Below, piece after piece: positions 1 to 7,973 of a stretch of DNA of 16,138 nt. Origin of the DNA: Rickettsiales bacterium (lineage in GTDB: Bacteria; Pseudomonadota; Alphaproteobacteria; Rickettsiales; UBA8987). The stretch covers positions 1 through 16,138 of the forward strand of contig JANQHP010000066.1 in the NCBI GenBank assembly GCA_028282625.1, in the 5' to 3' direction. How positions within the stretch are numbered: position 1 is the first letter of the stretch; each line of letters starts with the position of its first letter. The position numbers were made by a program, and so were the translations under genes. A model generated the notes under the pieces. That model was not told the DNA's origin, made no database searches, and was given only the letters and a program-made list of their open reading frames with translations.

Positions 1-70
1 AGACCCCCTTTTTATGTAAAGAGAAACACCCCCTCCCTAGCCCTCCCCCCTGAAAGGGGGAGGGGATATA
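1..70. repeat. Dispersed CCCTCCC hairpin repeat, copy 1 (left-truncated by window edge)
   Basis: This stretch carries TTATGTAAA at 12-20, then a pyrimidine-rich block, then a hairpin with a 9-bp stem: CCCTCCCCC (41-49) pairs with GGGGGAGGG (56-64) around a 6-nt loop, ending in GGGGATATA. Two further copies with the same order of parts and the same orientation lie at about 3404-3459 and 3632-3690. The copies differ inside the stem by compensating changes, so the structure is kept more than the sequence. It lies 3' of xerC. It resembles REP/BIME-type intergenic elements; I infer no specific function. Confidence 0.8.
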
Positions 71-75
71 AAGCG

Positions 76-107
76 CTGGATCCCGTGGTCTAAGCCACGG
101 GATGACG
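76..107. repeat. REP-like palindrome (CTGGATCCCG...GGGATGACGG type)
   Basis: A perfect 9-bp inverted repeat, ATCCCGTGG (80-88) and CCACGGGAT (95-103), encloses a 6-nt loop and is flanked by CTGG and GACGG. It belongs to the same general family as the two palindromes at 4858-4884 and 4911-4937. It directly abuts the CCCTCCC hairpin repeat to its left, so the two families form a composite here. It lies just past the 3' end of xerC and could end or stabilise that transcript, but it has no U-tract in the right place for a classical intrinsic terminator. Confidence 0.75.
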
Positions 108-120
108 GCAAAACTCAACC

Positions 121-1131
121 TCATTCCTGCAGCGTGCGGTAGGCTTTGAGCACGGCCGGATTGGTGAGGTGCGTATAATGCTGGGTGGTGGAAAGGCTTG
201 CGTGGCCTAGCAGCTGTTGGATCATGCGCATGTTGATGCCGCCTTCAAGCAGGTGGGTGGCAAAGCTGTGGCGCAGGCTATGGATGCTGGTTTTTTCCGG
301 AAGGTTGGTAAGACCGATGGCTGCCTTCACAGCCTTATAGAGCGTGGGGTAGGCTAGAGGCTTGCCCTTGGCGCTGTGCCAGAAGAAGGGGGCATGGGGG
401 GTATCAAACGGGCAATGCTGTTGGTAGGCGTCGATGGCTTCAAACACGACATGCAAGACTGGCACGGTACGCTGCTTGTTGCCCTTGCCGGTGATCTGCA
501 GCCAGCCGTTGCTACGCGCCTGGTGGAGGTCGGTGGGGGTGAGGTTCAGCGCTTCTTGCACCCGGATGCCGGTGGCGTAGATAAGCAGTAGCAGCGCCAC
601 GTAGCTCTGGCCGACCCATGCTTTGGGTGGTTGGTGCAAGAGGTGGTCTAGCAGCAGGCGGATCTTTTCCGGGGAGATCGTGTGGGGCAGGGTTTGGCCT
701 TTTTTAGGCAGCTGCAGCTGAAAAAGTGCAGCATTGGTGATGCCATGCTGCTCGGATAAAAAGTGAAACCATGTGCGGAGCACCGAGAGCAGCCGGGCGG
801 TGGAGCGTGCGTGCTTGCCTGATGCGTGGCGCTTGGCGAGGAACGCACGGAAATCCTGCAGGGTGAGGGTTTGCAGTTGTGGTAAGGCAGGAGGCGACGC
901 CTGGTGCGAGGCAAGCCAGCGCAGGAAGAGCTGGATATCCAGCGCATAAGCGCGTGCGGTGTGCCGGGAATAGCCGCGCTGCCAGCGTAGCGTGAAGATA
1001 CATTCGGTAAAAGCCTGGTGCAGCGGGCTTTCAAGCGGTACGGCGTCACAGATGAGCCATGGTGGCCATGCCTTTTGTGGCGTGTTTGGCGTGGGGTCGG
1101 CCACGGTGCGATGGTGGTGGTGCTCGGCCAT
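121..1131 (-). CDS. xerC: Tyrosine recombinase, XerC type
   Basis: This is a site-specific tyrosine recombinase of 336 residues. XerC works with XerD at the chromosomal dif site to resolve chromosome dimers. The N-terminal SAM-like core-binding domain spans about residues 38-130. The catalytic domain spans about 150-336 and holds the full set of active residues: R190 (in ATGIRVQEAL), K216 (TGKGNKQR), H284 and R287 (HSLRHSFATH), H310 (LLGH) and the nucleophile Y319 (QHYTH). It is about 35 residues longer than usual at the N-terminus, which begins with a natural run of four histidines. No Shine-Dalgarno sequence precedes the ATG, so a later start near residue 35 is possible. The RSTARLLSVLRTWFHFL segment resembles alphaproteobacterial XerC more than XerD, but that choice is by memory of the family. 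Its neighbour is an uncharacterised membrane protein gene, 70 bp upstream. Confidence 0.8.
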   Translation of the reverse strand: MAEHHHHRTVADPTPNTPQKAWPPWLICDAVPLESPLHQAFTECIFTLRWQRGYSRHTARAYALDIQLFLRWLASHQASPPALPQLQTLTLQDFRAFLAKRHASGKHARSTARLLSVLRTWFHFLSEQHGITNAALFQLQLPKKGQTLPHTISPEKIRLLLDHLLHQPPKAWVGQSYVALLLLIYATGIRVQEALNLTPTDLHQARSNGWLQITGKGNKQRTVPVLHVVFEAIDAYQQHCPFDTPHAPFFWHSAKGKPLAYPTLYKAVKAAIGLTNLPEKTSIHSLRHSFATHLLEGGINMRMIQQLLGHASLSTTQHYTHLTNPAVLKAYRTLQE

Positions 1132-1159
1132 AGGGTGCTATATTTTCATCACAGTGTCT

Positions 1160-1189
1160 AGTATAGCGTGAAAGCGGCGTGGCTGTGAA
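1160..1189 (-). promoter_or_regulatory. Candidate sigma70-type promoter of xerC
   Basis: On the minus strand, TTCACA (1184-1189, 5 of 6 to the -35 consensus) and TATACT (1160-1165, 5 of 6 to the -10 consensus) are separated by 18 bp. They lie between the stop codon of the upstream gene (1202) and the xerC ATG (1131), and would give a leader of roughly 20 nt. This suggests xerC can be transcribed on its own. Found by eye only. Confidence 0.45.
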
Positions 1190-1201
1190 GGGAAGAGGGG
1201 C

Positions 1202-3232
1202 TTACCAGGTGATGGGGCGATCTGGCACTGCACGCTCGGCGCGCGGTAGGGTGGTCATGAGGATGGTGCCTTCTGTTGTTTGGTAGTAGAGCCTATCACA
1301 GGGTTTGCCGTGCTCATCTCGGCTTTCGGCCACAAGGGAGCCTTGGCCGATCTCCAGGCCGCGCTGGATACGCTGGGCGACCTCTTCGGGCAGGGTGGCA
1401 AGGTCGATGATCTGGAGAGTGGGAGATGCAGTTTGCGCTGCGGTGAGGCCGTGTTGCGCGAGTTCGGGCTGAAACCTGGCCGCTTCTTCTCCCGGCAGGC
1501 AGGTGGCGCTTGCTTCGGCGGCTTTTTCGAGCTCCTTGATGGCAAGATAGGTGGCGTTGCGTTCCGCCGAGCCGTTGATGACGATGGTGGGGTGTCCCGT
1601 GTGGCGCTCATTATGTCCGGTATGTTGCTCTTCTTTGGGGAGGTGTTGGAATGAATCGGGGATGCGCGCGTGCCTGGAACTTTGCTTGGGCCCTTGCTCA
1701 TTTTGCACGGAAGGGGTGATGGTATCAGCGGAGCTCTCTATTTCACTGCGCAATATGTCAGCGCGGCTCAGATAGTGCCCACCGAGGCGGCCTTCTTCTA
1801 GCATGACGATTCGGATGGCGGCTCGGTCACGTGACGGCGAGTTCAGTTCCATGTCGAGGTGGTCCAGCCCGTAAGCCTGCATGAAGGCGCAGATATCCAG
1901 CTCTGATTCTCGGGGGCTATCTACTGCGTTTGCATGTCCCCTGTCTTGCATTGTGGCTTCGGGTTTGGGGCTGGCAAACGGCCAGGTGTTTTCTGCCAGT
2001 TCTACCAGTGCAAAGGCGGCAGATGAGAGGAATCTGTCTACAGTGCGTAATCTTGCTATATTGTAGGTGGCCTCTTCTTCGTGTAAGGAGACAATTTGCT
2101 GCATCCGTGCGACATCCACCACGCCGTAGGGTAGGTCTGTACCATCGCGGTTTGTGGCGGATGTTAGGACCTTACTCAGGGCATCATATTGTTGTGATGT
2201 GAACGGGCTAATGATGTGATACAGTTGTCCTTCTGGTCCATAAAAAAGGTGAGATGCAGTGTTTTGGGCATAGGATGTGAGGGCTGCTTGGTAGTGTGGG
2301 CTCTGGATTTCAACCAGCGGCGGTTTGGCATTGGGGTGGATGGCGACTTGCTCTCTTGCGGCGCGGAGTGCGGATCCAAGCTCGGCCAGTGTGGGTAGGG
2401 TGGTGTGTGGGTCCAGTTCGACCGGCGGGGCTTCCAATGCGGGGCCCGGGAAAAAATGCGCGCTCAGATGCCCCATACCCCAATGGACGAGGTAATAGGT
2501 GCCCTGCTCATAAGGCAGAAGATGTTCCGGACGGTCTTCCGGTAAATCAATGGTGTGGGTGAGAAAATGGGTTTGGTGTTGTTGCATGAAAAAGAGTGGA
2601 AGAACGATGGAATCTTCCATGCCTTGTAACGTGTTTCTCACATGTCCTACCGGGTATTTTTCTTTATGGTGGGCTTCCATTAGTGAGGTGAATGCAAGGT
2701 TTAAAATATCTTCTGCAATATCAAGGTCTTCCTCCATCATGGATTGGTATTCCGGTATGTTCATGCTCGTTATATCCGTGGCATGTGAGGCGGCAAAAGT
2801 TGGTAATTGACTATCCGGGTGAACCGGGGTAGAGGCAAGCCATGCCTCATTTTCGGCCTGGCGCTTGGCTTGTGCACGCTTTTTTTCCTGCTCTGCTTCT
2901 GTGGCTTGGGCGGTGGGGCCTTCGGGTGCCTGCTGCTTTGGTGTGGAGGGTGCGCGGTTTGCTGCTTGTGCCGAAGGGTCGGCTGTGGGTACGTTTTCCT
3001 CAGATGTAGGGCTTGCGCTAGGGCTTGCTTCCAGTTCTGCGGGTGTTTTTTTGGTGGGGTTCACCTGGCTGGGAGCGGTGGTTTTTGGATCGTTGAGGTT
3101 GGTATCAAGCGCCTCGGGCGAGAGGGTGGCGCCACGCTTGATAGGGAGAAAGGCGATGGCGGCAGCAACAACACCCAACACGCCTGCGAGGATGCGCGCG
3201 CGTAAGGAGATGGGTTGTTTTTCTTCTGCCAT
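1202..3232 (-). CDS. Membrane-anchored protein of unknown function (676 aa)
   Basis: I do not recognise this protein. A short positively charged N-terminus (RAR at 11-13) precedes one hydrophobic segment at about residues 14-31, followed by KR, so it is probably a bitopic inner-membrane protein or carries an uncleaved signal anchor. Residues 38-112 are a low-complexity linker rich in Pro, Ala, Thr, Ser and Glu. A charged, probably helical stretch follows (112-131, EAEQEKKRAQAKRQAENEA). The rest looks globular from about 140 to 430, with further polar linkers near 435-450 and 520-555; the latter contains a small HTGH repeat. The layout (anchor, disordered linker, periplasmic domain) recalls cell-envelope proteins, but no named domain is visible. 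The ATG at 3232 is preceded by TATAAT only 7 nt away and by no Shine-Dalgarno sequence. The open frame is long and uninterrupted, so I consider the gene real. Confidence 0.75.
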   Translation of the reverse strand: MAEEKQPISLRARILAGVLGVVAAAIAFLPIKRGATLSPEALDTNLNDPKTTAPSQVNPTKKTPAELEASPSASPTSEENVPTADPSAQAANRAPSTPKQQAPEGPTAQATEAEQEKKRAQAKRQAENEAWLASTPVHPDSQLPTFAASHATDITSMNIPEYQSMMEEDLDIAEDILNLAFTSLMEAHHKEKYPVGHVRNTLQGMEDSIVLPLFFMQQHQTHFLTHTIDLPEDRPEHLLPYEQGTYYLVHWGMGHLSAHFFPGPALEAPPVELDPHTTLPTLAELGSALRAAREQVAIHPNAKPPLVEIQSPHYQAALTSYAQNTASHLFYGPEGQLYHIISPFTSQQYDALSKVLTSATNRDGTDLPYGVVDVARMQQIVSLHEEEATYNIARLRTVDRFLSSAAFALVELAENTWPFASPKPEATMQDRGHANAVDSPRESELDICAFMQAYGLDHLDMELNSPSRDRAAIRIVMLEEGRLGGHYLSRADILRSEIESSADTITPSVQNEQGPKQSSRHARIPDSFQHLPKEEQHTGHNERHTGHPTIVINGSAERNATYLAIKELEKAAEASATCLPGEEAARFQPELAQHGLTAAQTASPTLQIIDLATLPEEVAQRIQRGLEIGQGSLVAESRDEHGKPCDRLYYQTTEGTILMTTLPRAERAVPDRPITW

Positions 3233-3239
3233 GGAAGAG

Positions 3240-3267
3240 ATTATAGCAAAAAATTAATATTTTTCTA
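3240..3267 (-). promoter_or_regulatory. Candidate promoter with consensus TATAAT, leaderless geometry
   Basis: On the minus strand a perfect TATAAT (3240-3245) ends 7 nt before the ATG at 3232. A possible -35, TAGAAA (3262-3267, 4 of 6 matches), lies 16 bp further up. Usual -10 to start spacing would place the first transcribed base at the ATG itself, giving a leaderless mRNA. The surrounding sequence is AT-rich, so a chance match is possible. Confidence 0.4.
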
Positions 3268-3403
3268 GTTTTTTGTGTGGGGGTGAAATCAGGAGGCAGG
3301 ACGGTGCATGGGCACTTCCTTCGGAGCACGGCTTGCCGTGCGACTAGGAGCGAAGCGACGCCGAGCTTATGTGAGGGCGGGGTTGCAGGGGTTAAGGCCC
3401 CTG

Positions 3404-3459
3404 CTTATGTAAAGTGCACCCCCTCCCTAACCCTCCCCCGCAAGCGGGAGAGGGGATAT
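3404..3459. repeat. Dispersed CCCTCCC hairpin repeat, copy 2
   Basis: This copy contains CTTATGTAAAG, GTGCACCCC, then CCCTCCCCCGC (3431-3441) pairing with GCGGGAGAGGG (3444-3454) with one mismatch, ending in GGGGATAT. It aligns part by part with copies 1 (1-70) and 3 (3632-3690). Confidence 0.8.
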
Positions 3460-3631
3460 GGGGCGGATGCGTGGGTACTTCCTTCGGAGCGGGCGCCCCG
3501 CCCGCGAGTAGCGACCAAGCGGGAGCGCAGCCTTAGCGGCGCTTGAGCGTTATTTAAAGAGCGGAGCACAGCTTGCTATGCGACGCCGCACTCGTGTGCG
3601 GGCGGGGGTTTAAGGGGGCAAGGCTCCCTTT

Positions 3632-3690
3632 CTTATGTAAGTGCACCCCCTCACCCTAACCCTCTCCCCCGGAGGGGAGAGGGGATATAA
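3632..3690. repeat. Dispersed CCCTCCC hairpin repeat, copy 3
   Basis: This copy contains CTTATGTAA, GTGCACCCC and a 10-bp perfect stem, CCCTCTCCCC (3660-3669) with GGGGAGAGGG (3674-3683) around a 4-nt loop, ending in GGGGATATAA. It is the first strong hairpin that transcription meets after atpC, about 60 nt past its stop codon. No U-tract follows on the minus strand. Confidence 0.8.
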
Positions 3691-3745
3691 GGAGTCGCGG
3701 GATGATGGGGTGACGGGTATGCTTAAAAAAACGAACGAAAAAAAC

Positions 3746-4162
3746 TTAAGCCGCCGCGGCCACTTCCTGCATCTGTTTGGCCAAGGCAATAGCCTCTTCT
3801 GCCACTTGCTTTTCGGCGTCACTTTCCGCCTTTTTCAGCTGCTTCTGTGCGGCCTGCAACCGCTCGGTGGCAAGCGCAGGTGTGACATCGGCCAGCGGAA
3901 GTGCTTCGGGTGCCAACACGTTGCAATGCGCACCCGCGATTTCCACAAAACCACCGACCACAAAAAAGGACTCGGTAGGTGCGGCGCCATCGGCCGTATC
4001 GTAAAGCTCTACCACGCCGGGCTTGAGCGTAGAGATCAGCGGCGCATGGTCTTTGAGTACACCCAAATCCCCTTCGCTACCTGGCACCACCGCCATCGTC
4101 ACCTCGCGTGCGGCCAGCAGCGTTTCAGGCGTTGCCAAGGAAAGATGTAAGGTCTCAGTCAT
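3746..4162 (-). CDS. atpC: ATP synthase F1 subunit epsilon
   Basis: This is the epsilon subunit of the F1 central stalk, which joins gamma to the c-ring and inhibits ATP hydrolysis. The 138-residue protein has the N-terminal beta-sandwich (about 1-85), including VVPGSEGDLGVLKDHAPLIS and the later FFVVGGFVEI. A C-terminal helical hairpin follows (about 90-138, rich in Ala, Lys and Glu). The length is normal for the family. It is the last gene of the F1 operon but is separated from atpD by about 800 bp holding hairpin repeats and a 155-residue unknown gene. No Shine-Dalgarno sequence precedes the ATG, and promoter-like hexamers sit just upstream, so it may be transcribed separately. Confidence 0.95.
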   Translation of the reverse strand: MTETLHLSLATPETLLAAREVTMAVVPGSEGDLGVLKDHAPLISTLKPGVVELYDTADGAAPTESFFVVGGFVEIAGAHCNVLAPEALPLADVTPALATERLQAAQKQLKKAESDAEKQVAEEAIALAKQMQEVAAAA

Positions 4163-4169
4163 GTGAGTG

Positions 4170-4198
4170 TGTTTAGCGCAAATGCGGCCCGATGTAAA
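4170..4198 (-). promoter_or_regulatory. Possible internal promoter for atpC
   Basis: On the minus strand TTTACA (4193-4198, 5 of 6 to the -35 consensus) is 17 bp from TAAACA (4170-4175, 3 of 6 to the -10). The latter ends 7 nt before the atpC ATG, so a transcript from here would be leaderless. The -10 is weak. The lack of any Shine-Dalgarno sequence in front of atpC is what makes this worth noting. Confidence 0.3.
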
Positions 4199-4245
4199 CC
4201 ACCCTTTGCGTGCAAAAAGAGGGTTCTTTTGGTACTATATTGCGA

Positions 4246-4713
4246 CTAAAAAGGAAGAGCAGGCTGGTCGTCAACTTTGTCAGGGATATTATTTTCCTGC
4301 CAAGGCTGCATCAAGGATATGTCTATCTCGTACAGCCCTGCCACTGCTTCCATCTGTTTTATCAGTGCCTCTGCCACACTCCAATCTTTCACAGCGTAAG
4401 CCTCTCTAGCATCACCAAGAGGCAGCAGCTCGGAGATATTGCGGATCGGCAAGGGTTTTAGCGGCAGACTGACCTCTTGCTCTTCGGTTGGAGGCGGGTT
4501 GTTTTGCTCGGCTTTTTCTCTTTCCCTTGCAATGGCCAACTCAATTACATGGATCATTAGCTTGTGCTCCACATCCTGCAGATTGGTCGCCTCAACTTCT
4601 CCACCATCTGTAGGATCCACTACAACACATAATCCATAGATTTTCTGCATCATTGTACTATCAGTACCTTGTTTCAGGCCCACCGCAGCCAACTGATCTA
4701 CAGAAATCGTCAT
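4246..4713 (-). CDS. Unknown acidic protein between atpD and atpC (155 aa)
   Basis: I do not recognise this protein. It has no signal peptide or membrane segment, a single Cys (C29), and is acidic overall. Residues 46-70 look helical and charged (ending AREREKAEQ). A Pro/Glu-rich stretch follows (73-90, PPPTEEQEVSLPLKPLP), then two amphipathic helices near 100-125. A strong Shine-Dalgarno sequence (GGAGG, 6 nt before the ATG) and an open frame that fills the gap argue that it is translated. Base composition looks more AT-rich than in atpD and atpA. It lies 256 bp after atpD and 83 bp before atpC, an unusual place for a foreign gene. It is not the alphaproteobacterial ATPase inhibitor zeta, whose conserved N-terminus is absent. 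Confidence 0.7.
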   Translation of the reverse strand: MTISVDQLAAVGLKQGTDSTMMQKIYGLCVVVDPTDGGEVEATNLQDVEHKLMIHVIELAIAREREKAEQNNPPPTEEQEVSLPLKPLPIRNISELLPLGDAREAYAVKDWSVAEALIKQMEAVAGLYEIDISLMQPWQENNIPDKVDDQPALPF

Positions 4714-4857
4714 ACCAACCCTCCACAGCTCATCCTAATACAGTGTCAGGATAGCAGAAAAGAGAGTAAAAAACACCAAGTTGTAACACAAGATCGTATC
4801 TCTGCCTCAATAGCTCTATCTTTCGACTTACCTACAAGATACAGCTACACAGAGATT

Positions 4858-4884
4858 GTCATCCCCGCGTAGGCGGGGATCCAG
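4858..4884. repeat. REP-like palindrome, first of an inverted pair
   Basis: The 27-bp unit GTC-ATCCCCGC-GTAG-GCGGGGAT-CCAG has a perfect 8-bp stem (4861-4868 with 4873-4880). With the unit at 4911-4937 it forms a head-to-head pair in the atpD-to-155-residue-gene gap. The GTCATCCCCGC...GGGGATCCAG pattern is a widespread bacterial intergenic repeat type. Confidence 0.85.
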
Positions 4885-4910
4885 ACTATCACCTCCGTAC
4901 ATCCTGATCC

Positions 4911-4937
4911 CTAGATTCCCGCCTTCGCGGGAATGAC
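4911..4937. repeat. REP-like palindrome, second of an inverted pair
   Basis: The unit CTAG-ATTCCCGC-CTTC-GCGGGAAT-GAC has a perfect 8-bp stem (4915-4922 with 4927-4934). Its reverse complement matches the 4858-4884 unit at 22 of 27 positions, so the two can also pair with each other across 26 bp. It lies about 33 nt after the atpD stop, a position where such hairpins can reduce read-through or protect upstream mRNA. Confidence 0.85.
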
Positions 4938-4969
4938 AGGATAAGGCTTCTAAACACCAATGCGTGGTG

Positions 4970-6469
<1,500 letters not shown>

Positions 6470-6492
6470 TTAAATCCTAAAATGTAAAATGC

Positions 6493-7050
6493 CTATTGTG
6501 CCTTGACCGTGCCCAGGCGTTCCTTTTGCTCACCCCCCAGCAAGAAGGCGACCACCTCCTTGGCATGCATATCCAGCACGGTATCGCTGCCGCCAATCGC
6601 AGTAAAATTACTGCTGACGACTTCCGCATCGGCCAGCACCGACCCGCTACCCGCATGGATCACTTTCACCTGCGAGGTGATGTTATCCCGCCCGGCGAGC
6701 ACACCGGCAAAAAAGCGTGTGCCCGTGCCGCGCATGTAATAATTCTTCACCGTCACATCCACCAAATAGTCCGAAGGTGTGCCTACACCCCCTTGCGCTA
6801 AAATCTCGTGCGCGGCCAAATGGTTCTCCAAACTCGCCTTAAAACTGCGCGCCTGCAGCGGCGTAAAATCCGTATCACTTGCGCTAATATCATGCACCGA
6901 GAAACCGGGCACCTGGCCTGGATTCCATTGCAGGGCCTTGGTCACTGTGTGGGAGCTGGTGCAGGCCGCAAGCACCATCAAGCACACCAGCACCGCCATA
7001 TTTCGTGCTATAAAATGACGACTCCACATATGATGCTGCTTTGGATGCAT
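6493..7050 (-). CDS. Predicted lipoprotein between atpG and atpD (185 aa)
   Basis: The N-terminus is a lipoprotein signal: positive residues (RHFIARN), a hydrophobic stretch at about 18-29 and the lipobox LAAC with the lipidated Cys at 30. The mature protein would be tethered to an envelope membrane. Residues about 94-148, with YLVDVTVKNYYMRG, then RFFAGVLAGRDNITSQVKV and GSVLADAEVVSSN, recall the DUF4410-type fold of small outer-membrane-associated lipoproteins. I make that match from pattern memory and hold it loosely. The ATG at 7050 is 8 nt after the atpG stop and follows GGGGGA closely (3 nt); M8 and M18 are alternative starts. A lipoprotein inside the F1 operon is unexpected. Nothing shows that it acts on ATP synthase. 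Confidence 0.8.
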   Translation of the reverse strand: MHPKQHHMWSRHFIARNMAVLVCLMVLAACTSSHTVTKALQWNPGQVPGFSVHDISASDTDFTPLQARSFKASLENHLAAHEILAQGGVGTPSDYLVDVTVKNYYMRGTGTRFFAGVLAGRDNITSQVKVIHAGSGSVLADAEVVSSNFTAIGGSDTVLDMHAKEVVAFLLGGEQKERLGTVKAQ

Positions 7051-7058
7051 ATTTCCCC

Positions 7059-7970
7059 CTATACTGCTTCTGCGCCGGCTACAATTTCGGTCAACTCGGT
7101 CGTGATCGCCGCCTGACGCGTACGGTTATATTGCAAGGTGAGCTTGCCAATCATCTCGCCGGCATTGCGTGTCGCGTTATCCATCGCGGTCATCCGCGCG
7201 CCCTGCTCACTGGCCGCATTTTCCAACAAGCCGCGGAAAATCTGGATCGCCAGATTCTGCGGCAGCAAATCCTTTAATACCGCCTCCTCTTCTGGCTCGT
7301 AGGCGTATGTCCGCGCCTCTTTTTCTTTCGCTTTGACGGCATCTTCTTCCTTCAGCTCGGGCAACTCCATCGGGATCAGCGCACGCGGCGTGACTTCCTG
7401 GGTCAGCGGGTTGATAAACCGGCTGTAAATCAGCGTACAGGCATCGATCACCTGATCGGCAAACCAGACTTGAATCTGTCGCGCCATCTCTTCAGCCATG
7501 CGGTATTCCGGCTGCGCCTGCCCGGCAAAATCATGCCGCGCGAGCACCTGGTCCGCATACGTGGATTTCAGCTGCTCAAAGCCCTTTTTCCCAAGCAGCA
7601 GCAATTTCACCTGCTGGCCCTTGGATTCCAGCGTTTCTGCCTGACGCTTCACCTCTTTGGCCAGCGAGCCGTTATACCCACCGCACAAGCCACGATCCGA
7701 AGTAATCGCCACCAGCAGATGTGTTTTGACCTGCGGCTTGCCCTGTTCGTTGCACCGCCCGGTCAGCAGCTCTGGCGCGTTGGAAGGGTCCACGCTGCGC
7801 GCCAAATCCACCAGCACGTCGGTCATCTTCTCGGCATAAGGCCGGGCACTTTCTGCGCGCTCTTGCGCCCGACGCAGCTTGCTGGCTGCCACCATCTGCA
7901 TCGCTTTGGTGATCTTCTGCGTGCTCTTGACCGAGCCGATACGGTTTTTTAAGTCCTTTAAGTTGGGCAT
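7059..7970 (-). CDS. atpG: ATP synthase F1 subunit gamma
   Basis: This is the gamma subunit, the rotating central shaft of F1. The 303-residue protein has the two long helices that form the coiled-coil shaft at its ends: MPNLKDLKNRIGSVKSTQKI (1-20) running into the KAMQMVAASKLRRAQ motif, and the C-terminal ARMTAMDNATRNAGEMIGKL with LQYNRTRQAAITTELTEI. The central Rossmann-like domain includes ITSDRGLCGGYN (about 89-100). The charged insertion at about 205-240 is of the type seen in alphaproteobacterial gammas. The start is 3 nt after the stop of the preceding 190-residue gene. Its Shine-Dalgarno-like GGGGGAAG lies inside that gene's last codons, so translation of the two is probably coupled. 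Confidence 0.96.
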   Translation of the reverse strand: MPNLKDLKNRIGSVKSTQKITKAMQMVAASKLRRAQERAESARPYAEKMTDVLVDLARSVDPSNAPELLTGRCNEQGKPQVKTHLLVAITSDRGLCGGYNGSLAKEVKRQAETLESKGQQVKLLLLGKKGFEQLKSTYADQVLARHDFAGQAQPEYRMAEEMARQIQVWFADQVIDACTLIYSRFINPLTQEVTPRALIPMELPELKEEDAVKAKEKEARTYAYEPEEEAVLKDLLPQNLAIQIFRGLLENAASEQGARMTAMDNATRNAGEMIGKLTLQYNRTRQAAITTELTEIVAGAEAV

Positions 7971-7973
7971 AGG

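Larger units (their letters stand above)
3290..3720. repeat. Composite hairpin-repeat cluster in the 513-bp gene-free gap after atpC
   Basis: No credible gene lies in 3233-3745. The gap holds two diverged copies of one composite unit in the same orientation. Each starts with ACTTCCTTCGGAGC and a GC-rich hairpin: GCACGGC/GCCGTGC at 3326-3341 in the first, GCGGGCG/CGCCCGC at 3489-3505 in the second. A purine-pyrimidine hairpin follows (GCAGGGG/CCCCTGC at 3385-3404; AAGGG/CCCTT at 3612-3630). Then come CTTATGTAA, GTGCACCCC and a CCCTCCC-type hairpin (3431-3454 and 3660-3683). The second unit also contains an extra imperfect hairpin at 3566-3581. It ends in GCGGGATGATGG, a degenerate half of the REP-like palindrome seen whole at 76-107. 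The hairpins could protect or end the atp mRNA; that is inference. Confidence 0.75.

Noticed and set aside
648..1049. Open frames overlapping xerC in other frames
   Set aside because: They are shadows of a gene with all catalytic residues in frame.
3404..3640. dif-like or Xer-dependent integration site from TTATGTAAA in the repeats
   Set aside because: It resembles only the XerD half of a dif site; no XerC half lies the required 6 bp upstream in any copy.
1..3720. CRISPR array from the repeated hairpins
   Set aside because: Copies are few, diverged, irregularly spaced and have no uniform spacers.
3722..3765. Intrinsic terminator after atpC (GCCGCGGCGGC followed by T7)
   Set aside because: The GC-rich stretch cannot form a stable stem with a workable loop, and it lies in the atpC coding end; T-tract alone is not enough.
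4201..4224. Terminator hairpin between the 155-residue gene and atpC (ACCCT/AGGGT)
   Set aside because: Only 5 bp of stem around a 14-nt loop and no U-tract on the minus strand.
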